From Candidatus Sulfotelmatobacter sp. (GTDB lineage: Bacteria; Acidobacteriota; Terriglobia; Terriglobales; Acidobacteriaceae), in contig DASYBM010000002.1 in NCBI GenBank assembly GCA_036500765.1, positions 124,001 through 188,000 of the forward strand: 64,000 nt of DNA. Reading direction: 5' to 3'. Within the stretch, counting starts at the first letter, position 1, and each line of letters starts with the position of its first letter. The notes below the pieces were generated by a model, which worked only from the letters and a program-made list of their open reading frames with translations, searched no databases and was not told where the DNA came from. The position numbers and the translations under genes were made by a program. Below are positions 42,710 to 52,289 of the stretch, piece after piece.

Positions 42710-44377
42710 TTACAACGGGGCTGGGTGTTCGCCCGGCGCTTTCGCGGGAGGCTTGTTTTTGTGGTCGAAGTCCAGTCCGAAGTGGGGTTCGTCGCGCGTG
42801 CCACTAATCTTGAAAGGAATTTCAGCTCCCGCCCCATGCTTTTCGAAGAACGGATCGATGGGCTTCAGCAAAATGGACTTCCAACCGGTCGTCATCTGCG
42901 AGAGCCTGGCAGTCAGTCTGAGCACTCCATGAAAATCGAAGGTATTGCCGTCCAGGCTGTACTGCCCGATTGCGTCGGCATGGGTTCCCGGAATCTGGAA
43001 ATGCAGGAACGAGAAAGAAAGCACTCCCTGGTCGAGCTTGAAGGTGCCTTGTAAATCGGAAGTGACCAGCGCCGCGCTTTGACCTTTGGGCGCAGAGCCT
43101 TGCCCGAGACTGCGCATGCTCAACGAGTCGATCCGGTTCTGAACTTTGTCGTTCGTGAAGTGAGCCTCAGGAATGTGGAAGTTGCCGGCGAGCTTGAGTC
43201 GATTGGCAACATCCGCTGTTCCGGCGGGAATACTCAGCTTGGTCTTCATGGAGACGGTTCCGGTCATGATCGGGGGGTCGGTCTTGACGCCGAGTTTCAG
43301 CAGGTCTTCGATGTGGGCGCGGCCCAGATTAACGTCGAGTTCCACATCGTGACCCTGCGGATTGTTCATGCGCACGACCTTGCCCCGGGCCGTAAAAGTG
43401 GAGTTCAGCACTTTGGCATTGACTGGGTCAAGATAGGTATCGCCGTCGGTGCCATCCACGATCGCATGAAAATCGGTGTGGAGAGGGACGCGGTGACCGC
43501 TGACGGCAATCTGAAAGTCCGGTGTGTCCGTCTGACCCTGGACTTCGATGTGGCCCAGCGTCCCAGAGTATTTCCCCGTGGACGTCAGAATGCCGCCGAT
43601 CCCGGCGATCGTCCCGAGGTCAGCGTGGGTGAAGTCATAGCTTCCCCCGACGGCGGTGTCGCGTGGGCTTTCTTCATGCAGCGGTCCGAACACGCCCGTA
43701 GATTGGATATTGCCGGTCGGCTTGGGATTGGTCAGCGTTGCCTCAAAGCGCAGTGGCTGGCCGGGACCAATATCCTTCATTTTCAAACTGCCAATGTCGA
43801 ACTCGAGCGGCGGCTTGCCTGGCTTGGTGGTGTTGATAATCAATTTTGCGTTGGCGCAAACGAAGTGGTCGACGGCAATGCTTATTTTCCCGCCGCGCCG
43901 GCGCATGTTGCTCATCTGCTGACGATCGTTTTTTGGCGGGATGTTCATGGTCAAGCCGCTCACGTAGACAGTGTCGACGTGCATGGGAACTCGAAACAAG
44001 CTGCGGACGGCGGTTTGGAAGCGGAATTCTTCAATCTCCAGTAAGGGCTGCACTCCGGCTTGCCACGGATTGGGATCGGTGGCGCCGAAAATCTTCAGGC
44101 CTTTGCCGTCCACGTGTATTCCGTTCGCGATCCACACGTGAAGGTCCGCGAGTTCGACCCGGCTCTTGAAACGTGTCGCGAGTGTTTCGATCACGCGGGC
44201 GCGCAGAATGGGTTGCGCCCGCGCAATCACGATACGGATAGAGATGCCCGCCACAATCAGAAGTGCGAGGAAGAATCCGGCGATCCAGCGCCATCGGTGC
44301 GGGTGCCGACGACGCGTGGGCACGACCCCAGCGGAATGGTTGTTGACTGGAGCTGGAGGGGATATAGGGGCGCTCAC
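42710..44377 (-). CDS. AsmA-like envelope protein
   Basis: 555 aa, GTG start. A cytoplasmic Pro/Arg-rich leader (1-30) is followed by one TM helix (about 31-52) and a long periplasmic region. Features such as RVIETLATRFKSRVELADLHVWI and repeated beta strands (LEFDIGSLKMKDI..., DVELDVNLGRAHIEDLLKLG, FHIPEAHFTNDKVQNRIDSLSMR) match AsmA/YhdP-type bridge proteins implicated in phospholipid transport to the outer membrane. No partner gene is seen. The family match is by pattern, not a search. Confidence 0.78.
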   Translation of the reverse strand: MSAPISPPAPVNNHSAGVVPTRRRHPHRWRWIAGFFLALLIVAGISIRIVIARAQPILRARVIETLATRFKSRVELADLHVWIANGIHVDGKGLKIFGATDPNPWQAGVQPLLEIEEFRFQTAVRSLFRVPMHVDTVYVSGLTMNIPPKNDRQQMSNMRRRGGKISIAVDHFVCANAKLIINTTKPGKPPLEFDIGSLKMKDIGPGQPLRFEATLTNPKPTGNIQSTGVFGPLHEESPRDTAVGGSYDFTHADLGTIAGIGGILTSTGKYSGTLGHIEVQGQTDTPDFQIAVSGHRVPLHTDFHAIVDGTDGDTYLDPVNAKVLNSTFTARGKVVRMNNPQGHDVELDVNLGRAHIEDLLKLGVKTDPPIMTGTVSMKTKLSIPAGTADVANRLKLAGNFHIPEAHFTNDKVQNRIDSLSMRSLGQGSAPKGQSAALVTSDLQGTFKLDQGVLSFSFLHFQIPGTHADAIGQYSLDGNTFDFHGVLRLTARLSQMTTGWKSILLKPIDPFFEKHGAGAEIPFKISGTRDEPHFGLDFDHKNKPPAKAPGEHPAPL

Positions 44378-44430
44378 GCTATATTGTTATGCCGCGAAGG
44401 CAAGTAATAAAATCAGGGCTTTCCCTCAGA

Positions 44431-44528
44431 AGTGTAGTTTGGCTTACGCAGTCGCCGGAAGATCCTTCGGTCCGGCTGAAGTACGGCTGCGCTCAGCATG
44501 ACAGTTTCTGTCTGGGAGACTGCACCCG
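44431..44528 (+). repeat. family C repeat, long copy
   Basis: Contains AGTTTGGCTTAC (as in 31183-31290), the core AGATCCTTCGGTCCGGCTGA, then TACGGCTGCGCTCAGCATGA, and ends near GACTGCACC. More diverged than the other copies. It fills most of the gap between the AsmA-like gene and the membrane protein gene. Confidence 0.75.
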
Positions 44529-44529
44529 T

Positions 44530-45777
44530 TTACCCCTGGGGCACTTGCGCCAGATTTACGAGGCTCCAAACCACATAGGCTGCCATCATTCCGACGAGGC
44601 AGGCCGTTACCAGCGGGCGATAAGCGGTTTCCAGCAAGTCCGCGAGCACGCCCGAGACGAAAATAAATAGAAACGGGACCGCGGCGAGCAGAAAGCCCTC
44701 GCCCGCGGCGTGGGGATGCGCCATCCCCAAGACGAGAAACGCAACCGAAACCAGCAGAGGAGCCGTATTGCCAAAGTAACGCGTGCGCGGCCAGGCAGCA
44801 TAAGTTGCCAGGGCGACCGGGAGCGCCAACGCCAGCGCGGGACAGGCGCGGCCGATCCTCACCGCGACTTGCTTGTAGACTCCGGGCACGGTGAATCCGC
44901 GCCACGTCGCTGCCCAGAACATAGCGCGGCGCATGCTTTCCGCGAAGGCTTGGGCGTGAAAGAAGTAAAACGCGAAGAGCAGAATAAACCCTACCAGGCA
45001 CGCTGCGATCCAGATGACAAACCCTGCCTCTCGTCTCACAGGAGCGACGTACAACAGAAATCCTAAAGCCATGGGAAGAAGCACGATTAGAGAGAACTGC
45101 GATCCCACGGCTATGCCAAGCGACACGCCTAACAGTACGATGCGCCGCCAGTTCCACAGTATGACTTCGCGCGGAGCGTATAGCGTGTGGGCGACGGCGA
45201 TGGCAGTGAAAATGGCGCCAAAGGCTCCCCAAACCGCGACAATCTCCGGTTCGGTATGCCACACGGCGCTGGCCTGGATGAGCGAGGGAGAGAAACAGTA
45301 GAACGTGAGCGCGACGAATCCTCCGGTGTTGCCGCAAAGACGTCTGGCCACGTACCACAACGATGCGCCCAGGAATAGACCGCAAGCGAGGAAGGGGATT
45401 CGCGGAAGCCAGCCCCAATAGGCGACTGAGCCGCCGTCGAAGCCGCGCGGCCAGGCAAGCAGCGGAGCCGCCGATACGATGGAAAGCAATGGCGAGTGCT
45501 CGGCGTCAAAACCGCCGTTGTCGGCGCGGAACAATTCTTGAGGAGGCACAAGGGAGTCGAGGAAGGGAGCTCCGGCAACGCCTCGGCCATGCCATTGTTT
45601 CCATCCTTCGCTGATTCGCGCCGCTTCAGCATCGCCGATCTCGTGAGTGCCGCGTAATTCGGAGTGCATCAGTTCCGAATGAACCAGCCATAGAGCCTGC
45701 GTCAGAAAGGCGAGCAGCAGCAGTCCGGCGAGAAACTGCGGACGTCCGAAGCGTTCGCGCGTGAAATATGGCCCCAT
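44530..45777 (-). CDS. polytopic membrane protein, GT-C glycosyltransferase-like
   Basis: 415 aa with about ten hydrophobic segments. The first periplasmic loop has an acidic motif (THEIGDAEAARISEGWKQW), and the arrangement resembles PMT/ArnT-like (GT39/GT-C) glycosyltransferases that use lipid-linked sugars, but no diagnostic motif is certain. It stands alone between two family C repeats. It may equally be a membrane protein of unknown function. Confidence 0.7.
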   Translation of the reverse strand: MGPYFTRERFGRPQFLAGLLLLAFLTQALWLVHSELMHSELRGTHEIGDAEAARISEGWKQWHGRGVAGAPFLDSLVPPQELFRADNGGFDAEHSPLLSIVSAAPLLAWPRGFDGGSVAYWGWLPRIPFLACGLFLGASLWYVARRLCGNTGGFVALTFYCFSPSLIQASAVWHTEPEIVAVWGAFGAIFTAIAVAHTLYAPREVILWNWRRIVLLGVSLGIAVGSQFSLIVLLPMALGFLLYVAPVRREAGFVIWIAACLVGFILLFAFYFFHAQAFAESMRRAMFWAATWRGFTVPGVYKQVAVRIGRACPALALALPVALATYAAWPRTRYFGNTAPLLVSVAFLVLGMAHPHAAGEGFLLAAVPFLFIFVSGVLADLLETAYRPLVTACLVGMMAAYVVWSLVNLAQVPQG

Positions 45778-45878
45778 AAGGTCGAGCCGAGTGTTTTACC
45801 ATGTCGGAGACGGTTTGCGGGATATTTGCAGGAAACGGCACGGATGCGGTTTCGCTGGCGCGCCGGGCCGGTTGAGCG

Positions 45879-45925
45879 GGAGATCCTTCGCTCCGCCTGA
45901 AGTACGGCTACGCTCAGGATGACAT
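45879..45925 (+). repeat. family C repeat, core copy
   Basis: GGAGATCCTTCGCTCCGCCT followed by GAAGTACGGCTACGCTCAGG and ATGACA. It lies upstream of the CPBP protease gene and close to the start of the divergent membrane protein gene. Confidence 0.82.
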
Positions 45926-45979
45926 TGGCAATTAATTTAATAGCCCAAAACCGAGACGTTTCTGCGAGAAAGTTACGGA

Positions 45980-46993
45980 ATGAGTGAACTCGATACCAAC
46001 TCGGAAGCGAGTCCGGCGGTGAATCCCATGCCCACGCCGTCAGGGCCGGGGTTTGCTGCCGCAAACCAGCCATCGTATGCCCACACGCTATTTATGTCCG
46101 TGGACGGGCTGCGTCCGGGGTGGGGATTGCTTTTTTATGTGCTGATGTTTCTTCCGTTACAGTGGCTGGCCGCGGAGTTAGCGGGATCGCGCGATTGGGG
46201 GGGGAGTGGGTTATGGGCGCTGATGCTGCAAGAGGCAGGAAGCCTGGCGGCAGCGGCGATTCCCGCCGTGGCGCTGATGCGAATCGAGCGTCGGCTCTGG
46301 AGTATCTACGGATTGCCCGGAAGGCAAGCCTTCGGGCGGCTGTTCTGGGTGGGGGCGCTGTGGGGATTCGCCGCGATCAGCCTGCTGATGGCCGCGCTCT
46401 ACGGCATTCACCTGTTTTCGCTGGGTCATATTGTTCTGCATGGAGCGCGGGTGGCCAGGTTCGCGGCGTTCTGGGCGGCGATGTTTGTCTTGGTCGGATT
46501 GTTCGAGGAGTTCCTGCTGCGCGGCTACTCGCAGTTCACCTTATCGCGCGGCATTGGATTCTGGCCGGCGGCCTTGGTGCTGTCATGCGTGTTCGGCCTG
46601 ATTCATCTTCGGAATGGCGGCGAGCAGTGGAGAGGCCTGCTGGCCGCGGCGTTTATCGGCTTTTTCTTCTGTTTGACGCTGCGCCGCACCGGCAGTCTTT
46701 GGTTTGCCGTGGGCTTTCATGCCGCATGGGATTGGGGCGAGACTTTTTTCTACTCCGTGCCCGACAGCGGCATGCTCGCTCCCGGACATTTGCTGAGTTC
46801 GTCATTGCGTGGATCGGAGTGGCTCAGTGGGGGATCGGTGGGACCGGAGGGCAGCGTGCTGTGTCTGGTGGTGATTGCGGTGGTGTGGGTGGCATTCGAC
46901 CGGATCTATCCGCGGGCCGTTGTGCGCGGCGGCCATGCGACATCGGCGCTGCCGGCGACAGCAGGTTCCTCGTCGCGGCGCTCCTCGGAATGA
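45980..46993 (+). CDS. CPBP-family intramembrane metalloprotease
   Basis: 337 aa, about eight TM helices. It has the CAAX protease/bacteriocin-processing (CPBP/ABI) motifs: EE-x3-R in LFEEFLLRGYSQF, F-x3-H in FGLIHLRNGG, and a later His in AVGFHAAWDWGETFF. These residues form the putative active site in the membrane. Substrate unknown. The C-terminal tail (AGSSSRRSSE) and the stop codon are encoded by repeat-like sequence (TTCCTCGTCGCGGCGCTCCT, then CGGAATGACA) often found between genes, so the tail may be recent. Confidence 0.88.
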   Translation: MSELDTNSEASPAVNPMPTPSGPGFAAANQPSYAHTLFMSVDGLRPGWGLLFYVLMFLPLQWLAAELAGSRDWGGSGLWALMLQEAGSLAAAAIPAVALMRIERRLWSIYGLPGRQAFGRLFWVGALWGFAAISLLMAALYGIHLFSLGHIVLHGARVARFAAFWAAMFVLVGLFEEFLLRGYSQFTLSRGIGFWPAALVLSCVFGLIHLRNGGEQWRGLLAAAFIGFFFCLTLRRTGSLWFAVGFHAAWDWGETFFYSVPDSGMLAPGHLLSSSLRGSEWLSGGSVGPEGSVLCLVVIAVVWVAFDRIYPRAVVRGGHATSALPATAGSSSRRSSE

Positions 46994-47067
46994 CAAAAGC
47001 TGTGGAGCGTAGCGTGAGCATCACGCTACCATTCGCCTTCCTCGCCGCACGTCCTATACTGACTGCT

Positions 47068-49002
47068 ATGTCCTCAGAAGCTGACCTGCTGACCCCGTTG
47101 CGGCGCTACTGGGGATACAGCTCGTTCCGGCCTTTGCAGGAGCGGATCGTACGCAGCTTGCTGGTCGGACATGACACGTGCGTCGTCATGCCCACCGGCG
47201 GGGGCAAGTCCCTGTGCTACCAGTTGCCCGCGGTGATCTCGGAGCGAACCACGGTGGTGATTTCTCCGCTGATTGCGCTGATGCAGGATCAGGCGGCGCA
47301 ACTGAAGCAGATGGGGATTCCGGCGGCGGTTCTGAATAGCTCAGTCAGCAATGAAGAACAGCGGCAGATTATTCGGCAAGTGCAACAAGGCGCGTTCCGG
47401 TTGCTCTATCTTTCGCCGGAGCGGCTGCAACGCGGCGATACGCTGGGCTGGCTGCAGCAGGCGCCGATTTCGTTTTTTGCTATTGACGAGGCCCACTGCA
47501 TTTCCGAGTGGGGACATGAATTCCGTCCGGAGTATCGGCAATTGAGCAGCCTGCGCGGGAAGTTTCCCGATCGTCCGATAGCGGCGTTTACGGCGAGCGC
47601 CACGCGCCACGTGCGGCACGACATTCTGGCGCAGTTGCAGTTGCGCAATCCCGACAAGTACATTGCCAGCTTCCATCGCCCCAATCTTCGATACCTGGTG
47701 CGCGAGTGCGACAGCATGGAGCACATCGCATTGCTGGTGGCCGCGTTGCGGCATTACAACGAAGGGAATGTGATCGTCTACTCGCCTACCATCAAGGAAG
47801 TGGAGTGGACGGTGGATGCCCTGCAAAACCAGGACATCGCAGCGGTGGGTTATCACGCCAAGATGGATAATGGCGACCGGCGGCGCAATCAGGAACGATG
47901 GATGTCGGATGAAGTTCGCGTGCTGGTGGGGACGATTGCGTTTGGGCTGGGGATCAATAAAGCGAATGTGCGGGCGGTGATTCACATGGCGCTGCCGAAA
48001 TCGATTGAGCAGTACTACCAGGAGGCGGGACGGGCGGGGCGCGACGGAAAACCCGCGGATTGCGTGATGCTGTGGCAGCAGAAAGATGCGGGGTTGCTGG
48101 CATATTTCGCGAACAATATCCTCGATGCGGCGGAACGGGAGCGGGCGTGGCAGCGCTACCACGTCGTTCGCGATTTCGTGGAATCCAAGGCGTGCCGGCA
48201 TCGCAGGATTTGTACACATTTCGGGGAAACGCCGAAGTGGACGGCGTGCGGGGCGTGCGATGTTTGTAGTCAGGTTCCGGCGTGGATGGTCGAGGAGTTC
48301 TTCCCGGAGCCAAGGAAGCGGCGTAAGTCAGTCGAGAGTGTGGCCCGGCAGCTGGCAGCGCCGGCCTCCGGCAGAGAGGGTTCCGGGAGCGAACCGGTGG
48401 TTACGCTGGCGGGCGAGGACGCCGAGTTACGCGAGTACTTACGGGAATGGCGGCGGACGGAGGCGAAAGAGCGGGGAATGGCGGCGTTCGTGGTGATGCA
48501 CGATACAACTCTGGAAGAGATTTGCCGGAGGAAGCCGAAGTTCTTCGCCGAGCTGTTGCAGATCACGGGAATTGGCGAGCGCAAGGCGGAAATGTTCGGG
48601 CAAAAATTATTGGAAGCGCTGGCCCGCTTCCGGGGCGGGGCGCGGGCGGCCGCGCCGGCGCAGATGAAGACTTCTCCCGCGCTGGAGACGTTGCAGCTTC
48701 TGGCGGAGGGCAAGAGTTTCGAGGAGATTGCGAAGATACGCGGGCGACAGATTTCAACCGTGGTGAATGCGGTGGCCGGGCTGGTAGAACTGGGGCAAGT
48801 GGAATTTCGTCCGGAATGGATCGAGCGAAATAAGCTGGCGGTGATCGAGGCGGCATTGACTGGTCTGGATTTGGAGAAGCTGGAACGTCTCAAGCCGGTG
48901 AAGGAAGCGCTGCCGCCCGAGGTCACGTACGATGAAATCAGGCTGGTGGTGGCGCGGCTTCGGCGCGAGGGGAGCCGAAATAAAACCGAAATCTCAGCAT
49001 AG
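47068..49002 (+). CDS. recQ: ATP-dependent DNA helicase RecQ
   Basis: 644 aa; the start is the ATG giving MSSEADLLTPLRRYWGYSSF, where RecQ homology begins (an open frame runs far upstream through the CPBP gene and is ignored). Motif 0/Walker A: FRPLQERI, MPTGGGKSLCYQ; DEAH box: AIDEAHCISEWGHEFRP; motif VI: QEAGRAGRDG. Then the zinc-binding region with four Cys (ACRHRRICTHF, CGACDVC), an RQC-like region, an HRDC domain (about 455-535) and a C-terminal helix-turn-helix (about 555-600, LETLQLLAEGKSFEEIAKIRG). 3'-5' helicase for recombination and repair. Stands alone. Confidence 0.94.
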   Translation: MSSEADLLTPLRRYWGYSSFRPLQERIVRSLLVGHDTCVVMPTGGGKSLCYQLPAVISERTTVVISPLIALMQDQAAQLKQMGIPAAVLNSSVSNEEQRQIIRQVQQGAFRLLYLSPERLQRGDTLGWLQQAPISFFAIDEAHCISEWGHEFRPEYRQLSSLRGKFPDRPIAAFTASATRHVRHDILAQLQLRNPDKYIASFHRPNLRYLVRECDSMEHIALLVAALRHYNEGNVIVYSPTIKEVEWTVDALQNQDIAAVGYHAKMDNGDRRRNQERWMSDEVRVLVGTIAFGLGINKANVRAVIHMALPKSIEQYYQEAGRAGRDGKPADCVMLWQQKDAGLLAYFANNILDAAERERAWQRYHVVRDFVESKACRHRRICTHFGETPKWTACGACDVCSQVPAWMVEEFFPEPRKRRKSVESVARQLAAPASGREGSGSEPVVTLAGEDAELREYLREWRRTEAKERGMAAFVVMHDTTLEEICRRKPKFFAELLQITGIGERKAEMFGQKLLEALARFRGGARAAAPAQMKTSPALETLQLLAEGKSFEEIAKIRGRQISTVVNAVAGLVELGQVEFRPEWIERNKLAVIEAALTGLDLEKLERLKPVKEALPPEVTYDEIRLVVARLRREGSRNKTEISA

Positions 49003-49306
49003 CTGCGGTCGTCGATTGAGCCAGGTGTGCCTTCGCTGTCGATTAAGGCGAGTGCCAATATGGCGCTTGAGGTATGAACTTCCGATGCACCAAAGGATAC
49101 TCTTAAGCCTTAGCACCCGGGCTTCAGGTGTACAATCTGTTGGGTTCAAATTCCCATCAATCTTCATCACGAAATATAAGTAAGAATTCCAGTAAGAAGT
49201 TGCCATTTTTGGCATCGCTCGTGACGCTTCCGTGCGGTGAAGCACGTTGGTACGTACGGTCATGGACTGTACGGTCCGGTACGTTCGCCCCGAGGAGGGA
49301 GCAGTC
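49003..49306. other. intergenic region before the radical SAM gene
   Basis: 304 bp without a convincing gene. Near its end TACGGTC is repeated (49254 and 49269) with related TACGTTC at 49279, inside a run rich in GTACG. The ribosome-binding site GAGGAGGGAG of the next gene follows at 49291. The repeats may be an operator, but no symmetry is clear. Confidence 0.5.
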
Positions 49307-50878
49307 ATGAAAATTCTTTTGTATAACCCCGACAATGGTGTCACCCGCAACTTCATGCCGCACCTGTGGATGTTTCTACTCCAGTCGCTGACTCCGCCTG
49401 GGCATGAGGTGGTGCTGATCGACGGCAATGCCAAGCCGATGGACGAAGTTCAGATCGCGCAATATGTCCGCGACGAGAAAATCGATCTGGTCGGCATTGG
49501 CGCGATGACTCGCATGATCGCCAAGGCCTACAGGATCGCCGACGCGATTCGCGCTACGGGAGTGAAAGTGGTGATGGGCGGGCCGCATGTTACCGAGTTG
49601 GCCGATGAAGCGTTGGGACGTGACGGCGGTCCGCGTCATGCCGATGCTGTGGCTCTGGGCGAAGCCGACGATACCTGGCCGCAGATCGTGAATGACGCCG
49701 CGCGCGGCGAACTCAAGGAAATCTATACGCCGGTCGACGAGACAGGCAAAGAGCGCAAGCCTTCGCTCAAGCAATATCCGGTGATTCCGTGGCAGTCGAT
49801 TGACCTGGCTCAATTCAATCTGGTGCCGAGCGTATTCACGTCGACTCTGCAAAAGGTCGGAGAAGGTTGGGGAACGTTTCGCATTATCCCGGTCGAGTCG
49901 GGAAGAGGGTGTCCCTATGGCTGCGAGTTCTGCACGGTGACGGGATTTTTCGGCGACTCGATTCGCTTTCGTACTAATGAGAGCGTGGTCAATGAGTTGC
50001 TGCTGTTGAAGGCGCGCGCGCGGAAGGAAAAAGGGCAGATCGCGGTATTTTTCATCGACGATAATTTCGCCATCAATGTGAAGCGGACGAAGTCGCTGTT
50101 GAAGGACATTATTGCGGCCGGGGCGCAGGTGCATTGGGTAGCGCAAATCAGCGCCAATCTTTTGCGCGATGAAGAACTGGTCGACCTGATCGCGGCTTCC
50201 GGCGGGAAGTGGGTGTTTATCGGCATGGAGTCGATTGATCCGACGAATCTGAAAGACGTGAACAAGGGATTCAACAAGCCCGGCGAGTATGCCGAGGTGC
50301 TGGAGCGTCTGGCGAAGCGTAACGTGTATGCGATTACGTCGTTTATTTTCGGCATGGATAACGACACGGTTGGCGTGGGGGAGCGGACGCTGTCGCAAGT
50401 GCGCACTTGGCCGCCGGGGTTGCCGATTTTCGGGTTGCTGACCCCGTTGCCGGCGACGCCGCTGTACAAACGGCTCGAAACGGCGGGTCGGCTGACGCGG
50501 GCGAAACATTGGCAGGAGTTTATCCCGTTTGCTATGGCGCATACGCCGCTGAAGATGAGTATCGACGAGGCCCACGCCGAAGTGAAATATGGATGGGCGC
50601 ACGCCTATAGCGCGGAAGCTGTGGCTCATGCCGTCGATTCGCTCGACGATCAACCGCTGGGATATCGCATCAACATCTTGATTGCGCGGCTCTGCTTCCG
50701 TGGGATTTATTTCCCCATGATGGGCAAGTTTGCGTGGGTCAGAGTTGTGGCGGAGAATCGGCGCACGATTTTCAAGCTGGTGAAGGAAGCGGTGTTTGGG
50801 CGCAAGGCGCGGCCGCGGAGGCCTGAGGGTGCGTATGTTGAGGCGGCTACGGAGACGCAGGTCAGCGCTGGTGATTGA
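49307..50878 (+). CDS. B12-binding-domain radical SAM protein
   Basis: 523 aa, ATG with a very strong GAGGAGGGAG site; an earlier in-frame start at 49247 is less likely. Residues about 1-140 are a cobalamin-binding-type Rossmann domain (MKILLYNPDNG, KVVMGGPHVT) without the DxHxxG His, as in many class B radical SAM enzymes. The cluster motif is C202-x3-C206-x2-C209 (GRGCPYGCEFC), within a TIM-barrel core. Class B enzymes methylate or rearrange unactivated carbons of lipids, porphyrin-like rings or natural products. The convergent neighbour is hemG (17-bp overlap of 3' ends) and then hemE, so a tetrapyrrole role is possible but unproven. Hopanoid or other lipid modification is an alternative. 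Confidence 0.88.
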   Translation: MKILLYNPDNGVTRNFMPHLWMFLLQSLTPPGHEVVLIDGNAKPMDEVQIAQYVRDEKIDLVGIGAMTRMIAKAYRIADAIRATGVKVVMGGPHVTELADEALGRDGGPRHADAVALGEADDTWPQIVNDAARGELKEIYTPVDETGKERKPSLKQYPVIPWQSIDLAQFNLVPSVFTSTLQKVGEGWGTFRIIPVESGRGCPYGCEFCTVTGFFGDSIRFRTNESVVNELLLLKARARKEKGQIAVFFIDDNFAINVKRTKSLLKDIIAAGAQVHWVAQISANLLRDEELVDLIAASGGKWVFIGMESIDPTNLKDVNKGFNKPGEYAEVLERLAKRNVYAITSFIFGMDNDTVGVGERTLSQVRTWPPGLPIFGLLTPLPATPLYKRLETAGRLTRAKHWQEFIPFAMAHTPLKMSIDEAHAEVKYGWAHAYSAEAVAHAVDSLDDQPLGYRINILIARLCFRGIYFPMMGKFAWVRVVAENRRTIFKLVKEAVFGRKARPRRPEGAYVEAATETQVSAGD

Positions 50879-52289
50879 GGTTGATGGTCTCCGCTAACAG
50901 GTTTTTGACCGCTTCGCTGCCCGAGCGGATACAATCTGGCACGCCGATGCCGCGGAACGCGTTTCCCGCTAGCGCGATGCCGGGCAACTGCTGGCGGAGG
51001 TTTTCGATGCGGTCGAGGCGATCGAGATGGCCTACGCCGTATTGCGCCATGGCGGACTTCCATTTGTAAACGCGAGCGAAGAGCGGCTCGGCGCGCAGGC
51101 CGAGAATTTGTTGCAGTTCGTTGCGAACAATGCCGACGATCCGATCGTCGGGGAGCGCCCAAACGTTCTCGGCATTTTTCCCCGCGAAAAAACAACGCAG
51201 CAGAGCGCGGTCGTCGGGAGCGCGATGGGGAAATTTTTTGTGGACGAAAGTTGCGGCCAGCAGGCGTTTGCCTTCGCTGCGCGGCACGAGGAATCCAAAG
51301 CCGGGCGGCAGCGTCTGGCGGACCTGGTGATCGTAGCCGAGGGCCACCGTGATCGATGAAGTGTATTGGATGGCGTCGAGTTCGGCGGAGAGCTCGGGAC
51401 TGGCAATGCGCAGCACCTGGGCCGCTGCGGGCGCGGGAAGCGCGATGATGATGGCGTCGAATTGGTCTGATTTCATTCCCGCGGAAACGACCCAACTGTC
51501 GGCCTCGCGTTGAATGGTTTCTACCGGAGCGCTGGTGAATAGGGAGTCCGGCGTCAGGCGCGACACTACCGTCTCCGGCAGTTGCTGCATGCCGTTCTTG
51601 AGTGACGTGAAGAGCGGCGGAGTTGGCTTGCCCGGTCGGTTCGACATTTTCTTTCGTGCGGCGAGAATGGCGCGGCCGAGACTTCCGTGGGTGCGCTCCA
51701 TCTCAACGAATCGCGGGAGAACGGCGCGCACGCTGAGGTTGGCGGCTTCTCCGCCGTAGATGCCGGAGAGCAGCGGGTCGGCGAGGCGGTCGATCATTTC
51801 AGAACCATAGTGGCGCTCGACAAAGGCGGCGACGGATTCATCATGATCTTCCTTGCGCATTCCGCCGCGCGGCGGGTGGAACAGCTCTTGCGCCATGCGC
51901 AGCTTGGTCTTCCACGAAAAAAGAGGAGAGAGACCGGTCGGCAGAATTTTCGTGGGGACCATAAACATCAGCCCATCGGGCATTACGACGAGGCGACCAT
52001 TGGTCAGAATGTATGTCTTACGGTCGGCATCGTTGGAGGCGATGAGTTGCTCGCCCAAGCCTAACGCGCGGCAGAGATCGCTGGCCCAAGGCTTTTCGGT
52101 GAGGAAGGAATCGGGACCGGCCTCGACGATGCATCTGTCAACGTAGTCGCTGCGCAGCACGCCGCCGAGACGCGGGGAAGATTCGTAGAGAATGTATTCG
52201 ACATCGGCACCGGCGCGGCGTCGCTCTTCAAGGGCGTATGCGGCGGCGAGGCCGGAGATGCCTCCGCCGATGATGGCGATGCGGGTCAC
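50862..52289 (-). CDS. hemG: protoporphyrinogen oxidase (HemY/HemG flavoprotein type)
   Basis: 475-aa FAD enzyme oxidising (copro)protoporphyrinogen IX late in haem synthesis. It begins VTRIAIIGGGISGLAAAYAL (GTG start; GxGxxG dinucleotide motif); the long upstream frame is not homologous. Other features: RLGGVLRSDYVDRCIVEAGPDS, a mid-domain substrate region, and the C-terminal GIALAGNAFRGIGVPDCIRSG flavin motif. Its start overlaps the hemE stop by 4 bp (GTGA). The last 17 bp overlap the convergent radical SAM gene. Confidence 0.92.
   Translation of the reverse strand: MTRIAIIGGGISGLAAAYALEERRRAGADVEYILYESSPRLGGVLRSDYVDRCIVEAGPDSFLTEKPWASDLCRALGLGEQLIASNDADRKTYILTNGRLVVMPDGLMFMVPTKILPTGLSPLFSWKTKLRMAQELFHPPRGGMRKEDHDESVAAFVERHYGSEMIDRLADPLLSGIYGGEAANLSVRAVLPRFVEMERTHGSLGRAILAARKKMSNRPGKPTPPLFTSLKNGMQQLPETVVSRLTPDSLFTSAPVETIQREADSWVVSAGMKSDQFDAIIIALPAPAAAQVLRIASPELSAELDAIQYTSSITVALGYDHQVRQTLPPGFGFLVPRSEGKRLLAATFVHKKFPHRAPDDRALLRCFFAGKNAENVWALPDDRIVGIVRNELQQILGLRAEPLFARVYKWKSAMAQYGVGHLDRLDRIENLRQQLPGIALAGNAFRGIGVPDCIRSGSEAVKNLLAETINLNHQR

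Noticed and set aside
46120-47067. N-terminal extension of the RecQ frame through the CPBP gene
   Set aside because: RecQ homology begins at ATG 47068; the extension is an out-of-phase reading of the CPBP protease gene.
49376-50653. 425-codon minus-strand frame opposite the radical SAM gene
   Set aside because: Antisense shadow: the sense frame has CxxxCxxC and a strong ribosome-binding site, the antisense frame has neither.
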